From an uncultured Pseudoteredinibacter sp. (lineage in GTDB: Bacteria > Pseudomonadota > Gammaproteobacteria > Pseudomonadales > Cellvibrionaceae): 64,000 nucleotides of DNA. The translations under genes and the position numbers were made by a program. Location of the stretch: contig NZ_CANMYE010000001.1 of assembly GCF_947502065.1 (NCBI RefSeq), forward strand, positions 1 to 64,000, in the 5' to 3' direction. Shown here in pieces: positions 1-7,790 of the stretch. The notes below the pieces were generated by a model. It was given only the letters and a program-made list of their open reading frames with translations. It made no database searches and had not been told where the DNA came from. The stretch's first letter is position 1. Each line of letters opens with the position of its first letter.

Positions 1-130
1 AAGTCTTCTCCAAGTTGGTTCGCGCCTCAAGCTTACCGCTTTGGTGGTAAGCTGGAGAAGGCTCAATAAGTATCAAGCGCAAGCAACTGGACTCGCAACA
101 AGTTGCTCACCGTTGTTGCAGGCGTTAAGT
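1..130 (+). other. integron attC site, right part (attC-1)
   Basis: The right-hand core box GTTAAGT at 124-130 fits the attC consensus GTTRRRY and follows the usual GC dinucleotide. Just inside it lies a 7-bp inverted repeat, GCAACAA (94-100) and TTGTTGC (112-118). Another imperfect hairpin lies at 5-60 (CTTCTCC with GGAGAAG, AGCTTACC with GGTAAGCT). The left limit is not fixed and may lie before base 1. The strongest support is that GTTAAGT is the exact reverse complement of the left box ACTTAAC of the next site (488-494). Confidence 0.55.
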
Positions 131-153
131 TTTCTGCCACCAATGGAGTAAAA

Positions 154-486
154 ATGGAAATTGCTTCGGGATTGATAAAATTGAAACAAGGTTCTGATTC
201 GAAAGTTGAAGAGTGGCGAGAAACCATGACTTCCAGAATCGACGAGGCGCTTGCCACCTTAGAGCATGAAGGCGTGGAAATAGAGTCCTGGTTCCGTATA
301 AACATAGAGGGCCAAGATTACCTTCTTTGGTACATGCGCGCTGAGTCTATCAAAAAGGCATTTGAAGTCTCACAGACTTTCAAGCATCCATTAGATAAGT
401 ATCACTACGAGCTAATGGAGAGTATTACGGCGCCTGACGGTGTAACTATTGCTCAGCCATTTTACGATCCCAAGTTATGCAAGTGA
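154..486 (+). CDS. DUF6176-like small cytosolic protein (integron cassette 1)
   Basis: The product is 110 residues with no signal peptide or membrane segment. The pattern KLKQGSDSKVEEWRETM followed by a long helix and WFRINIEGQDYLLWYMRA resembles the DUF6176 family, whose function is unknown. The ATG at 154 is chosen because GGAG lies 5 bases upstream; the frame stays open to 103, but that stretch lies within attC-1. It is the only gene of cassette 1 (125-564) and its stop codon lies just before the left attC box at 488. Family assignment is by remembered pattern and moderately sure. Confidence 0.7.
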   Translation: MEIASGLIKLKQGSDSKVEEWRETMTSRIDEALATLEHEGVEIESWFRINIEGQDYLLWYMRAESIKKAFEVSQTFKHPLDKYHYELMESITAPDGVTIAQPFYDPKLCK

Positions 487-487
487 A

Positions 488-570
488 ACTTAACAAGGCG
501 TGGCAGCAAGGGCGCTTCGCACCGGGACAGCTTCCTCTTCGTTCCAGCTGCCCCACACAAAGCGTTACGT
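488..570 (+). other. integron attC site (attC-2)
   Basis: The left box ACTTAAC (488-494) fits RYYYAAC perfectly and is followed by AAGGCG; the right box GTTACGT (564-570) follows AAGC and departs from GTTRRRY at one base. Inside, GTGGCAGC (500-507) pairs with GCTGCCCCAC (547-556) with two unpaired C, as in attC stems with extrahelical bases. The site lies exactly between the stop of one short gene and the start of the next (580). ACTTAAC is the exact reverse complement of the right box of attC-1. Confidence 0.75.
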
Positions 571-579
571 GTACATGAC

Positions 580-1230
580 ATGAAAACACTGGAAGAGTTA
601 ATTGATAAGGAAGATTCGTTCATAAATATTATGAATGAATGGATTTCTAAAGCTAAGAATCATGTAGAAGTACTTCCGCCCTTCGGGAACCGTGATCAAG
701 TACTATTGGACGTTCAAGTAACAACACGCTCGATACTTGGGGCTCTAATTTATTATACAGGCGGAGTGCTGATTGATCACGGATGGATCAGAGTGCTGGG
801 TTCAGGAAGCAAGAACTTTGCTAGGAATGTTCATGGCTGGAACCAACCTATTAGGCAAGGCATCTATCTAGTAGCTGATGATGCAGCTGGTGGTTTCTAC
901 GCAATTAATGGCGGCGCTTTTTCGGGGGAAATGAGTTCTGTTTACTATTGGGCACCAGACTCAATGGAGTGGGAGCCGCTTGATTTATTGTTTTCGGATT
1001 TTTTTGGTTGGCTTCTTTCAGGAGATTTAGGCAGTTTCTATGAAGGGCTTAGGTGGGATGACTGGGAAAGTGATATACAAAACATCACAACTAATCAGTG
1101 CTTTTCATTTTGTCCGCCACTATGGACTAAGCAAGGTGGCTGCAATTCTAGCCATAGAGGTGTTGTACCAATTAAAGAGGCACTGGAAATGAAATATGAC
1201 TTTCTGTATCAAATGCAAGAAAACACGTAA
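580..1230 (+). CDS. DUF2625 family protein (integron cassette 2)
   Basis: The 216-residue product begins MKTLEELIDKEDSFINIMNE and contains VTTRSILGALIYYTGGVLID followed by GWIRVLGSGS, the conserved core of DUF2625 proteins, whose biochemical function is unknown. There is no signal peptide or membrane helix, so it is probably cytosolic. It fills cassette 2 (565-1290): the ATG is 10 bases after the right box of attC-2 and the TAA overlaps the left box of attC-3. Its length is normal for the family. Function cannot be inferred from the context. Confidence 0.85.
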   Translation: MKTLEELIDKEDSFINIMNEWISKAKNHVEVLPPFGNRDQVLLDVQVTTRSILGALIYYTGGVLIDHGWIRVLGSGSKNFARNVHGWNQPIRQGIYLVADDAAGGFYAINGGAFSGEMSSVYYWAPDSMEWEPLDLLFSDFFGWLLSGDLGSFYEGLRWDDWESDIQNITTNQCFSFCPPLWTKQGGCNSSHRGVVPIKEALEMKYDFLYQMQENT

Positions 1231-1296
1231 CAAGCGCATATTGTCGGACTGGTTTTCCGCTGCGTTCCAAACTAGCGGCAAATGTGGGCGTAATGT
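1225..1296 (+). other. integron attC site (attC-3)
   Basis: The left box ACGTAAC (1225-1231) is followed by AAGCGC, and the right part reads GGGCGTAATG (1287-1296), which resembles the common GGGCGTTATG with one change. A central stem CCGCT (1257-1261) / AGCGG (1274-1278) lies between. ACGTAAC is the exact reverse complement of GTTACGT, the right box of attC-2, so cassette 2 is bounded by a perfectly complementary pair. The right box GTAATGT is off consensus, so this site may recombine poorly. Confidence 0.65.
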
Positions 1297-1309
1297 TTAA
1301 GGCATTTAA

Positions 1310-2131
1310 ATGAAGTATCTGATATTCATCGTGACAGTAATGTTAAGTCAATCTACTCTAGGGAATGAAAGCATGAGTGTGGAGCAACTCTTTGAAACAG
1401 AATTGAAAGAGAAAAATGTTTCATATGAGAAAGAGGAGAGGTTTCTTTATAGAGTAGAAACTTCAGATGGAAAAAGAGACATTTCAATTTTTAACCTTCA
1501 CCAGAATTACTTGCGTGATAGAGACCCAGAAGCGATTAAGCGCTTTGTGAAAAATATATTGCAACCTATCACGGGAGATTTAAGCTGGAGTCAGCTCAAA
1601 GAAGGTATATATCCATCCCTTGAGCCCTCTGATTATAGATTCGTAGATGAAGTTATCCACAAGAGGCTTGCTGATACTTCTATCGTAGTTATGGCCTACT
1701 TTAATTCCGAATTGAATCAGATTCGCTTTATCAGCGATAAAGATCTTAAAAATATTGGCATTGGTGTTCAAGCGGCCTGGGCGCAGGCATATAGAAATAT
1801 AGATTCAATTATGGATGTAACTGACGTTAGTTTTAAAGATATCGATGGTCAGTTGTTGGGTATGGTTGAGGCGAATGAGCCATACAAAGCCTCTCTTATC
1901 CTATCAAATAGATTGAAAGTAAAAATTGAAAAAGAGATTGGTTGGCCAGTTTATGCTGTAGCTCCCGCAAGAGACTTTGTTTATTTGTTTTCAAAAGAAG
2001 GTGGCCTTGTCAGTAAAGTTGGTGCGGTAGTCGTTAGAGAGTTTAAGAACTCGGGGTATCCGATTTCAACGGATGTTTGGGAGCTGTCAGACTCAAAACA
2101 AACAGCGATTGGTGCTTATCCAACAGAATAG
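1310..2131 (+). CDS. exported hypothetical protein, DUF1444-like (integron cassette 3)
   Basis: The 273-residue product starts with a signal peptide (MKYLIFIVTVMLSQSTLG, cleavage near residue 18). The body resembles DUF1444: a short first domain, then a NLHQNYL / PEAIKRFVKNIL stretch followed by repeated helix-strand units. That assignment is tentative. The ATG is 14 bases after the attC-3 right box. The TAG at 2129 lies just past the left box of attC-4, so the gene fills cassette 3. No catalytic motif is seen. An exported or envelope location is inferred from the leader. Confidence 0.6.
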   Translation: MKYLIFIVTVMLSQSTLGNESMSVEQLFETELKEKNVSYEKEERFLYRVETSDGKRDISIFNLHQNYLRDRDPEAIKRFVKNILQPITGDLSWSQLKEGIYPSLEPSDYRFVDEVIHKRLADTSIVVMAYFNSELNQIRFISDKDLKNIGIGVQAAWAQAYRNIDSIMDVTDVSFKDIDGQLLGMVEANEPYKASLILSNRLKVKIEKEIGWPVYAVAPARDFVYLFSKEGGLVSKVGAVVVREFKNSGYPISTDVWELSDSKQTAIGAYPTE

Positions 2132-2544
2132 GCATAGCAGGGTCAGGCAGCGGACCTCCGACCGCTGCTGCGGGCGTTGAGCTTGTAGGAAATAACTGGG
2201 AAGAAAACTATGACTATTTGTGGGATTACCTGATTCCATCGCAAGGGCCTGCTTTTACGGTACAAGGGGAGGTTATTCGGATTGCTGGTCGAGTCGCTGA
2301 CGAGCTTTTGAGAAACTACGGTGGAAATTGGGATCGAGCATATCGTCAGATGCTACATGCTTATCTTAAGCACGTAGCATCCCATAATTCACTCAGAGAA
2401 GACGAGGTCTCTGCTTTGAGGATATTGATTGCCAATTTTGACACCTTAATGAACGAAACGAGTCAGCTTCAAAAGTATGCCGTCAAGTGGGTCTCTCAAA
2501 ACTTAAGCCCAATTGAGCTAAACAAGCCTAGTTACAATCGATAA
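2077..2544 (+). CDS. hypothetical protein of integron cassette 4, start uncertain
   Basis: The frame runs from a TTG at 2077 to 2544, but the first 33 codons lie in the preceding gene and attC-4. The part that looks like real protein starts near the right attC box (VELVGNNWEENYDYLWDYL) and is about 120 residues, soluble, mostly helical, with VQGEVIRIAGRVADELLRNY. There is no ATG or GTG near the cassette start; the first internal start is a TTG at 2218. Translation may run in frame through the attC, or use a weak start. No family recognised. Confidence 0.5.
   Translation: MGAVRLKTNSDWCLSNRIGIAGSGSGPPTAAAGVELVGNNWEENYDYLWDYLIPSQGPAFTVQGEVIRIAGRVADELLRNYGGNWDRAYRQMLHAYLKHVASHNSLREDEVSALRILIANFDTLMNETSQLQKYAVKWVSQNLSPIELNKPSYNR
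2118..2182 (+). other. integron attC-like site (attC-4)
   Basis: ATCCAAC (2118-2124) fits the left box RYYYAAC and GTTGAGC (2176-2182) fits the right box GTTRRRY after GGGC. A 7-bp perfect stem, GCAGCGG (2147-2153) / CCGCTGC (2162-2168), sits between them. The two outer boxes are not complementary to each other, as expected when neighbouring cassettes differ in origin. A sequence GCTAAAC at 2517-2523, followed by AAGCC, matches the complement of GTTGAGC at 6 of 7 bases and may be the left box of a decayed last site. Confidence 0.55.
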
Positions 2545-2721
2545 TTCACTGGTGATGATAGCAAGTGCTATTTGTAAGCTTGATTGATAAGCATGGAATC
2601 ATGCTGGCTCCTAGTCAGTATTGCCATCGTTATCTGATTTTAATGCGGCATTCTATTTGTATGTGTGCCATTAAGTTGCAGCGCGAAATACTGATATGTA
2701 CGCGTAAGGAGGCTAGTGCGA

Positions 2722-3420
2722 ATGGGAACAAAGATAGCGATTTGTGTTTCTTATGTTTTCCTGGCTGTGTTTTTTTTCACGGTACCCATGTTTTTTGAGG
2801 TTGATCCGATTGTGAGCTCCGTACTGTTTGTCGTACAGTTTCTTGCTCAAATATATCTGCTATATGTTTGGTATGTGATCGATTTGAGACAGCTTAATAT
2901 GCAGGGGAAACTTTCATATAGGCTTTTTTTGCTTATTTTCCCTCTTGTTGCGTACCCTATTCACTTTTTTAGGACAAGAAAGATCCCCAGAGCATTGGTC
3001 TCAACAGCAGTGTTTTTCTCTGTTACTCTGCTCATCCCAATAATTGTTATAAGCCATCCATTTATATCGAGCTTTGTAAGTGCAAGGGAGAATATATCTG
3101 CGATTTTGAATTACCAATCAAATGATAAATTTGTTGTTAGCTTTATAGAGCAATACAAGAGGATACAGAATAGTAATTATACGGTATACATTGATGTGAG
3201 TACGGCTGAAAACCCTACTATATATCCTCAGGAATATATCAAAGATGACCAGATAACCTTGAATTTAAGTCCTAAATCGATAGACGATTTTAAGTGGCAT
3301 GACGGAGCGCTTTCATTTAAGGCAAGCTTTGGTGGCCAAGAAAACCAACTTTACATACCGTTTTCTAGCGTTAAGGCTATTTATTCCGCAGAAGATGGTA
3401 TCGGTATATCTTTCAGGTAG
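2722..3420 (+). CDS. multi-pass inner-membrane protein of unknown function
   Basis: The product is 232 residues. It has about four membrane helices in the first 130 residues, with a basic loop (FRTRKIPRA) before the last, then an extracytoplasmic or cytoplasmic domain of ~100 residues rich in Tyr and Ser. The ATG at 2722 is preferred over GTG at 2716 because AAGGAGG at 2706-2712 then sits 9 bases away. No family is recognised. It follows the cassette array but no attC-like site flanks it, so it is probably not a cassette. Confidence 0.65.
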   Translation: MGTKIAICVSYVFLAVFFFTVPMFFEVDPIVSSVLFVVQFLAQIYLLYVWYVIDLRQLNMQGKLSYRLFLLIFPLVAYPIHFFRTRKIPRALVSTAVFFSVTLLIPIIVISHPFISSFVSARENISAILNYQSNDKFVVSFIEQYKRIQNSNYTVYIDVSTAENPTIYPQEYIKDDQITLNLSPKSIDDFKWHDGALSFKASFGGQENQLYIPFSSVKAIYSAEDGIGISFR

Positions 3421-3457
3421 GCTTGTATGGCTTGGCGAGCCTTCTGTGTAGTTCTGG

Positions 3458-3479
3458 GTGTCGTGTTTTTGTCGTGGTC
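3458..3479. promoter_or_regulatory. two 11-bp direct repeats with TGTCGT core
   Basis: TGTCGT occurs at 3459-3464 and again at 3470-3475, exactly 11 bp apart, 29-50 bp before the ATG at 3508. The same core with the same spacing occurs four times at 5948-5991 before the XRE regulator gene. One helical-turn spacing of direct repeats is typical of OmpR/PhoB-type winged-helix regulators. Two copies alone could be chance. Confidence 0.35.
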
Positions 3480-3507
3480 TTAAAGCGATAGCAGATGTAT
3501 AAAACGA

Positions 3508-3915
3508 ATGCTTTCAGGTTTTGTTAGGCTTCCATCAAAGGAACGGTACATTAATGTGAATATTCTAAGAATAATCTTAATCGCAATGGTAGTTATAATG
3601 AGCGCGGCAGCTGGGCTTGCCAAAATTATGCAGGCACCACAAGAGCTGGAGTTTCTACTAGGGTTTGGTTTAAGCGTTTTTCAGATTGTCATTTTCGGAG
3701 CGGTTCAGTTAGCTGGGGCGTTATTGCTTGTTTGGCCTAGAGTGAGAGTTCTTGGAGCGACTGTTTCTATCGCTGGATTTGCGCTTTCTAGTTTCTTTAT
3801 TTTTAAAAGCGGAAATGTGCAATTTGGCTTGTTTTCTATGTTGCCAATTATGTTGGCTTTTATAGTCTTATGGCAGGCAAAGGCTAATTTTTCCAAATTG
3901 AAGATCAATAATTAG
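3508..3915 (+). CDS. DoxX-like membrane protein
   Basis: The product is up to 135 residues with four membrane helices. It has a DoxX/DoxX-like pattern: AAGLAKIMQAPQELEFL after helix 1, then a QLAGALLLVWPRVRVLGA hairpin. Such proteins are small membrane proteins of poorly defined, often redox-linked role. The start is uncertain. The ATG at 3508 has no clear ribosome site; a GTG at 3556 (giving VNILRIILIAM) has AAAGGAA ~12 bases upstream and would remove a 16-residue polar leader. The stop at 3915 is firm. Confidence 0.65.
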   Translation: MLSGFVRLPSKERYINVNILRIILIAMVVIMSAAAGLAKIMQAPQELEFLLGFGLSVFQIVIFGAVQLAGALLLVWPRVRVLGATVSIAGFALSSFFIFKSGNVQFGLFSMLPIMLAFIVLWQAKANFSKLKINN

Positions 3916-4028
3916 GTCGATCTGTCGGCAGAAGATTAATGCGGGTATAATTTTTGATGTTGCGGTTGCTACTTTGATATACCATTGGAATATCTGATTT
4001 GATATTGGCTGGCTGCTAAGGGATAAAG

Positions 4029-4526
4029 TTGAAGATTAGACATTTAGAAGAGGCTGATTTTAAAGACCTTCATACAATCTATAGTTTTCAATCCGTATGC
4101 GAAAACACATCTCAAAAACCTTTTTTAAGTTCCGAATCCGTATCAGCACTGTTTTCAGGGCCTGGGCAGTACACGCTAGTAGCTGAGTCAGAGGGTAAGG
4201 TTGTCGGTCACGTCACAATCTTCTTGAATACAAAAGTTCGCGATAAGCATAGTGCATCTTTAGCCATCGCAGTTCATCCTGATTACCATGGAAAGGGTAT
4301 CGCCAAGGTCTTGATGAGCGAAGCCATTAATCAAGCAGACAATTGGTTGAACCTGATTAGGCTTGATCTTGAAGTTCATGCCGATAATTTATCAGCTATA
4401 TCGCTTTATAAAAAAGTAGGGTTCGAAACTGAAGGTACAAAGCGCCTCAGTACTTTTAAAAATGGCCAATACATAGATATGTTGATCATGTCTCGAATTG
4501 ATCCTAGTTTTAAAATGAACTCTTAA
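4029..4526 (+). CDS. GNAT family N-acetyltransferase
   Basis: The 165-residue product has the GNAT fold signature. Strand 4 plus motif A reads LAIAVHPDYHGKGIAKVLM, carrying the acetyl-CoA pyrophosphate loop (HGKGIA). The C-terminal motif B is NLSAISLYKKVGFETEGTKR, as in ribosomal-protein or aminoglycoside-like acetyltransferases; the substrate is not predictable. The start is a TTG at 4029 with AAGGGAT just upstream. It stands alone, after the membrane protein genes and before a 440-bp gene-free stretch. Confidence 0.85.
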   Translation: MKIRHLEEADFKDLHTIYSFQSVCENTSQKPFLSSESVSALFSGPGQYTLVAESEGKVVGHVTIFLNTKVRDKHSASLAIAVHPDYHGKGIAKVLMSEAINQADNWLNLIRLDLEVHADNLSAISLYKKVGFETEGTKRLSTFKNGQYIDMLIMSRIDPSFKMNS

Positions 4527-4967
4527 AGAACGCATGACTGCAACTGGAAGTCTTGCTGAGCCATCGCTTTTCATGGGGCTTAACTCGGAGGCTAGTGCCT
4601 TCTGTCTTTGCTCGTCTGACTAAGCTATGGGATTGAGAGGTTAGCTAGAATCTGAAATTACTCTCGATAATAGCTCACATGTCTCTCTCGAATTAAATTA
4701 ATAATTTATTGGTTAGTCACCCTAACTTAAGTAATAAATTCCATTGTCCAGTCAGGGGCTTTTACTATTATTTAAATTATAGATCTCGCTACACCTCTTG
4801 AAATCTTCAATACACTTCACTTAAATCAATGCCCAGGCGTGGGATAGATTGTTTGCTACACTTTAATTGTGACTGTCTTTATTGATTGTATTTTCACAGT
4901 AGCCTGCATTGAATGTCCTCATGGATTTTCGGTTCTTATGTAGGATAGGTCCACACTTTGATACCAA
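4527..4967. other. gene-free A/T-rich stretch
   Basis: No open frame with a ribosome site is seen on either strand. The only structure noticed is an imperfect cruciform at 4703-4740: AATTTATT pairs with AATAAATT outside, and GTTAG pairs with CTAAC inside. It may carry the promoter for the gene at 4968, but no convincing -35/-10 pair was picked out. Confidence 0.4.
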
Positions 4968-5837
4968 ATGAACGCCATGCAATCAATTAGAATTCTCTGT
5001 ACGGTAGTGCTCACTGTAATCAGTTTAGCCGCCAACGCAAAAGATACGGTTATATGGGCAGTTACTGACTGGCCGCCGTATTTTATTATCGAAGGTGATC
5101 TCAAAGGGCAGGGGGCGGGTGATCGATTCACCGATTACTTTATTAGCCGGTTGCCTGAATTTGAGCATAAGAAAAACCATATGTCTTTTTCCAGGGTCGA
5201 TAAAGAGGCGAAGCTTGGAAGAACCACTTGCATGACCAATCGCTTTTATACTGAAGAGCGAGCTAAACACTCAGTTTTTACTAAGCCATACGCCATTAGT
5301 TTATCCCTAAAAATAGTCTTACTGAAAGATACTTTTTTGCGTTTAAGGGAACCAGAACAGTTGTCGATTCAGTCTATCAATGAAAATTACATGCTAAATG
5401 GTGTGCTTGAGCTTGGCCGATCATATGGTGCAACATTGGATCCATTGCTTGAACAATATCTAGCCGATCCAAATCTGACTAAAAGACGCGCCAACACGGG
5501 GCAATTGTTGGATATGCTTCAATTGAAACGTATGGATTATTTTATTGAATACCCTCTAAACTTCAATTACATGATCCAGACAAAAAATCTAGATCCAGAT
5601 AAGTTTGTTAATGTCGAAATCAGTGAATCTCCTCCATACGTATTAATTTGGATGAGCTGTAGCAAAACCGATTTAGGTAGGGCGGTTGTAGAGCGGCTTA
5701 ATAAAGTGATCGATGCCGAAATAGCTACCCCTGATTATTGGCAGCGAATCGCTTATTGGCTTTCTGATAAAGACGCGATGATGCTAGAACGCCACTACCG
5801 AGAAAACTTGTTACCTGCAACATTACCAACGCCGTAA
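4968..5837 (+). CDS. periplasmic solute-binding-like protein (TIGR02285 type)
   Basis: The product is 289 residues with a signal peptide (MNAMQSIRILCTVVLTVISLAANA, cleavage near residue 24). The mature start TVIWAVTDWPPYFI and GQGAGDRFTDYFISRLPEF match a family of type-2 periplasmic binding-like proteins often annotated TIGR02285. It has the size of an amino-acid binding protein but no permease or ATPase gene is near. It may therefore be a stand-alone sensor or orphan binder. Ligand unknown. Confidence 0.75.
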   Translation: MNAMQSIRILCTVVLTVISLAANAKDTVIWAVTDWPPYFIIEGDLKGQGAGDRFTDYFISRLPEFEHKKNHMSFSRVDKEAKLGRTTCMTNRFYTEERAKHSVFTKPYAISLSLKIVLLKDTFLRLREPEQLSIQSINENYMLNGVLELGRSYGATLDPLLEQYLADPNLTKRRANTGQLLDMLQLKRMDYFIEYPLNFNYMIQTKNLDPDKFVNVEISESPPYVLIWMSCSKTDLGRAVVERLNKVIDAEIATPDYWQRIAYWLSDKDAMMLERHYRENLLPATLPTP

Positions 5838-5947
5838 TACGCATTTACGTGCTAGCTGAATACCAATGGTCGACTATAAATATCTATTTTCACATTGGAG
5901 CTACGCCTTTTTGATCAAATTTTGTTCGTTTCTTGCACTTTTGCAGC

Positions 5948-5991
5948 CTGTCGCCTGCCTGTCGTGGCCTTGTCGTGCTATTGTCGTAACA
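5948..5991. promoter_or_regulatory. four 11-bp direct repeats, core YTGTCGT
   Basis: Four adjacent 11-bp units start at 5948, 5959, 5970 and 5981. All share YTGTCG at the same position; three read YTGTCGT. The array ends 54 bp before the ATG at 6046. The arrangement (7-bp core, 4-bp variable spacer, exact helical phasing) is like the PhoB box and other OmpR-family operators, though the core differs (CTGTCAT in the Pho box). A two-unit version lies at 3458-3479. The binding protein is unknown; autoregulation by the XRE product is possible. Confidence 0.55.
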
Positions 5992-6045
5992 GACAAGGGT
6001 AAATCAGCAGGATATTTTCACCTTTGGTAGTAAAAGGTGAATTAT

Positions 6046-6687
6046 ATGGACGTTATGGTTAATAAAGAGTTGATTAAAACGCTAAGAAAGCAGAAAAACT
6101 GGTCGCAAGATGAATTGGCGACGGCTGCTGGCTTAAGCTATAGAACCATTCAACGTATAGAAAGTGCGGGCAATTGCTCTTTAGAATCAAAAAAAGCCCT
6201 CGCTTCAGCACTAGAGGTTGATTTAGACGAGCTCAAATATAAACCTCCGCAGTCAGCCACTAGAAAGAGATTCAGAAGGGCGGGCGGCATTGCATATAGG
6301 GCTGCCGCTTATTTGTTCATTCCTCTAGCTCTCGCTACTCTAGTGCTGTTGTTTAGGAACTTTCAGAATACGGCGGTTTACGAGGTAGTTATCGCCAACC
6401 CGAACGATATCAGCACACATCGCCATAAGGTAAAAATCAGCCAATCCAAAGCGACAGTAGTTCAGCTGCGTAATGGCTATACCTTAGAGGTAGAGCTCCT
6501 ATATGGTTTTACTCCCAGATTAAAAACCCAGCTGTTCCATACGAATGAAGCCGGCCGGCAGCTTTTGCATAGCAGTAATCGCAGTGCGACGGTATTCCAC
6601 CCCGTTAAATACGTTATACGGCCAGGCAACAATGTATGTTTTCAGTCGCCTATTCGAGACGTTGATAGCGGTTGTGCTAAGGTTTAG
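6046..6687 (+). CDS. membrane-anchored XRE-type regulator
   Basis: The 213-residue product has an N-terminal XRE helix-turn-helix (about residues 4-60: KNWSQDELATAAGLSYRTIQ as recognition segment). A basic linker (TRKRFRRAGG), one membrane helix near 84-106 and a ~105-residue extracytoplasmic domain with two Cys near the end follow. This layout fits a one-component sensor that binds DNA while held in the membrane. The ATG at 6046 is preferred to GTG 6037 because AAGGTG lies 6 bases upstream. Four phased repeats lie just before it; the DUF2007 gene follows at 52 bp. Confidence 0.75.
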   Translation: MDVMVNKELIKTLRKQKNWSQDELATAAGLSYRTIQRIESAGNCSLESKKALASALEVDLDELKYKPPQSATRKRFRRAGGIAYRAAAYLFIPLALATLVLLFRNFQNTAVYEVVIANPNDISTHRHKVKISQSKATVVQLRNGYTLEVELLYGFTPRLKTQLFHTNEAGRQLLHSSNRSATVFHPVKYVIRPGNNVCFQSPIRDVDSGCAKV

Positions 6688-6738
6688 CTTCTTGCGATTA
6701 AAAGCTTGCTGTAATAGTAATAAGGGTGAGGTTCAACA

Positions 6739-7095
6739 ATGAAGTTACTCAAGGAATTTGAATATGAGAGTGACGCCGAGACTCTAATTGCCAGGTTACG
6801 CAGAGCTGGGGTATTGGCTGTGGCACTCAATAGGGGCGCTAGTAATTTATCTGGCGCTACGGCTAGCGCGGTTAAAGTTGCTGTTTGGGTGGTGATTGAT
6901 GAACAATTTGATGATGCCTATGAGTTACTGCGTAATAAGTGCCACCCAGTAAAAAATCCGCTAACAGAAGAACAAATGGTACAGCTAGCAAATGAAGCAG
7001 CCATTACTCATAGTAGCTTGCCTAGGTATTTGATGGCGGCTGCGGTCTTCTCAGTTGCCTTAATCGTTGCAGCTTATCTCCTTCTAGTTCTTTAG
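6739..7095 (+). CDS. DUF2007-like protein with C-terminal membrane anchor
   Basis: The 118-residue product starts MKLLKEFEYESDAETLIARL, then AGVLAVALNRG and VWVVIDEQFDDAYELL. This is the beta-alpha-beta pattern of DUF2007 (putative signal-transducing, PII-like) domains. The last ~23 residues are a membrane helix (MAAAVFSVALIVAAYLLLVL). A start with GGTGAGG upstream supports the ATG. It follows the membrane-bound XRE gene on the same strand and may be co-transcribed. Function unknown. Confidence 0.7.
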   Translation: MKLLKEFEYESDAETLIARLRRAGVLAVALNRGASNLSGATASAVKVAVWVVIDEQFDDAYELLRNKCHPVKNPLTEEQMVQLANEAAITHSSLPRYLMAAAVFSVALIVAAYLLLVL

Positions 7096-7250
7096 TGCGG
7101 ATATTTAAAACGTTTTTGATCAATTGTTAAAACCTAGGGTGTTGTGTTCAGCCATAGTGATTCTGATGTTCCTGATATAGAATGTTCAATCTCCATGCAT
7201 TTTGTATTGTGTAGGTATCCTAAAGGTGTTGGTAAAGGAGTAAACACGAT

Positions 7251-7790
7251 TTGAATAAATTTGTCTTCTTGGCTTTAGCTTTTCTTTCTCCACTGTTACA
7301 CGGAGAGGAACTAATTATTGGTGATGACTCTTATGTCATAAGCAAGAGTGTCAGCTCGGAATTTACCGAGCTTACAATTGAGTTTATAAACCAGTATAAG
7401 GGTAGTTTGGACGGCAAGTATCCGGATAGAGACTTTGTCGTTTTATTAATAGATGTTAATCAAAACTCGAAGATCGACAAGGATCTTGATGCTTATTATG
7501 CAACATCCGAAAATGGCTTGTGCAGTGGCTACTTGATAGACAAGAAATTTTATACCACATGTGGCGCTTACAAATCCGACTTTGATATTTCACGCAAGCT
7601 ATTAGCAACAAAACTACAGACGAGACCCCACCCAGTTTTTAAGTTCACAATTCCGAATAAAGAACTATTTGGGGAGCGAGAAAACGCTGCACTAGTCTTT
7701 AAAATTCATTCTTCGGTCTCAGGGTACACCTACTACCCAGATGACGCTGAGGATGAAAGCCTGAATACGACCGTGCTGATAGAAAGATAA
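7251..7790 (+). CDS. exported hypothetical protein with an EF-hand-like loop
   Basis: The product is 179 residues and starts at TTG with AAAGGAG upstream. A signal peptide (MNKFVFLALAFLSPLLHG) is followed by a compact domain. Residues near 67-80 read DVNQNSKIDKDLDA, a calcium-loop-like Asp/Asn pattern. Two Cys nearby (GLCSGY and TTCGAY) could form a disulfide. No family recognised; location inferred as periplasmic or secreted. Confidence 0.6.
   Translation: MNKFVFLALAFLSPLLHGEELIIGDDSYVISKSVSSEFTELTIEFINQYKGSLDGKYPDRDFVVLLIDVNQNSKIDKDLDAYYATSENGLCSGYLIDKKFYTTCGAYKSDFDISRKLLATKLQTRPHPVFKFTIPNKELFGERENAALVFKIHSSVSGYTYYPDDAEDESLNTTVLIER

Noticed and set aside
2565..2798. Open frame overlapping the start of the membrane protein gene
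   Set aside because: It overlaps the better-supported gene at 2722, which has AAGGAGG before its ATG, and its Cys/His-rich residue mix is not protein-like.
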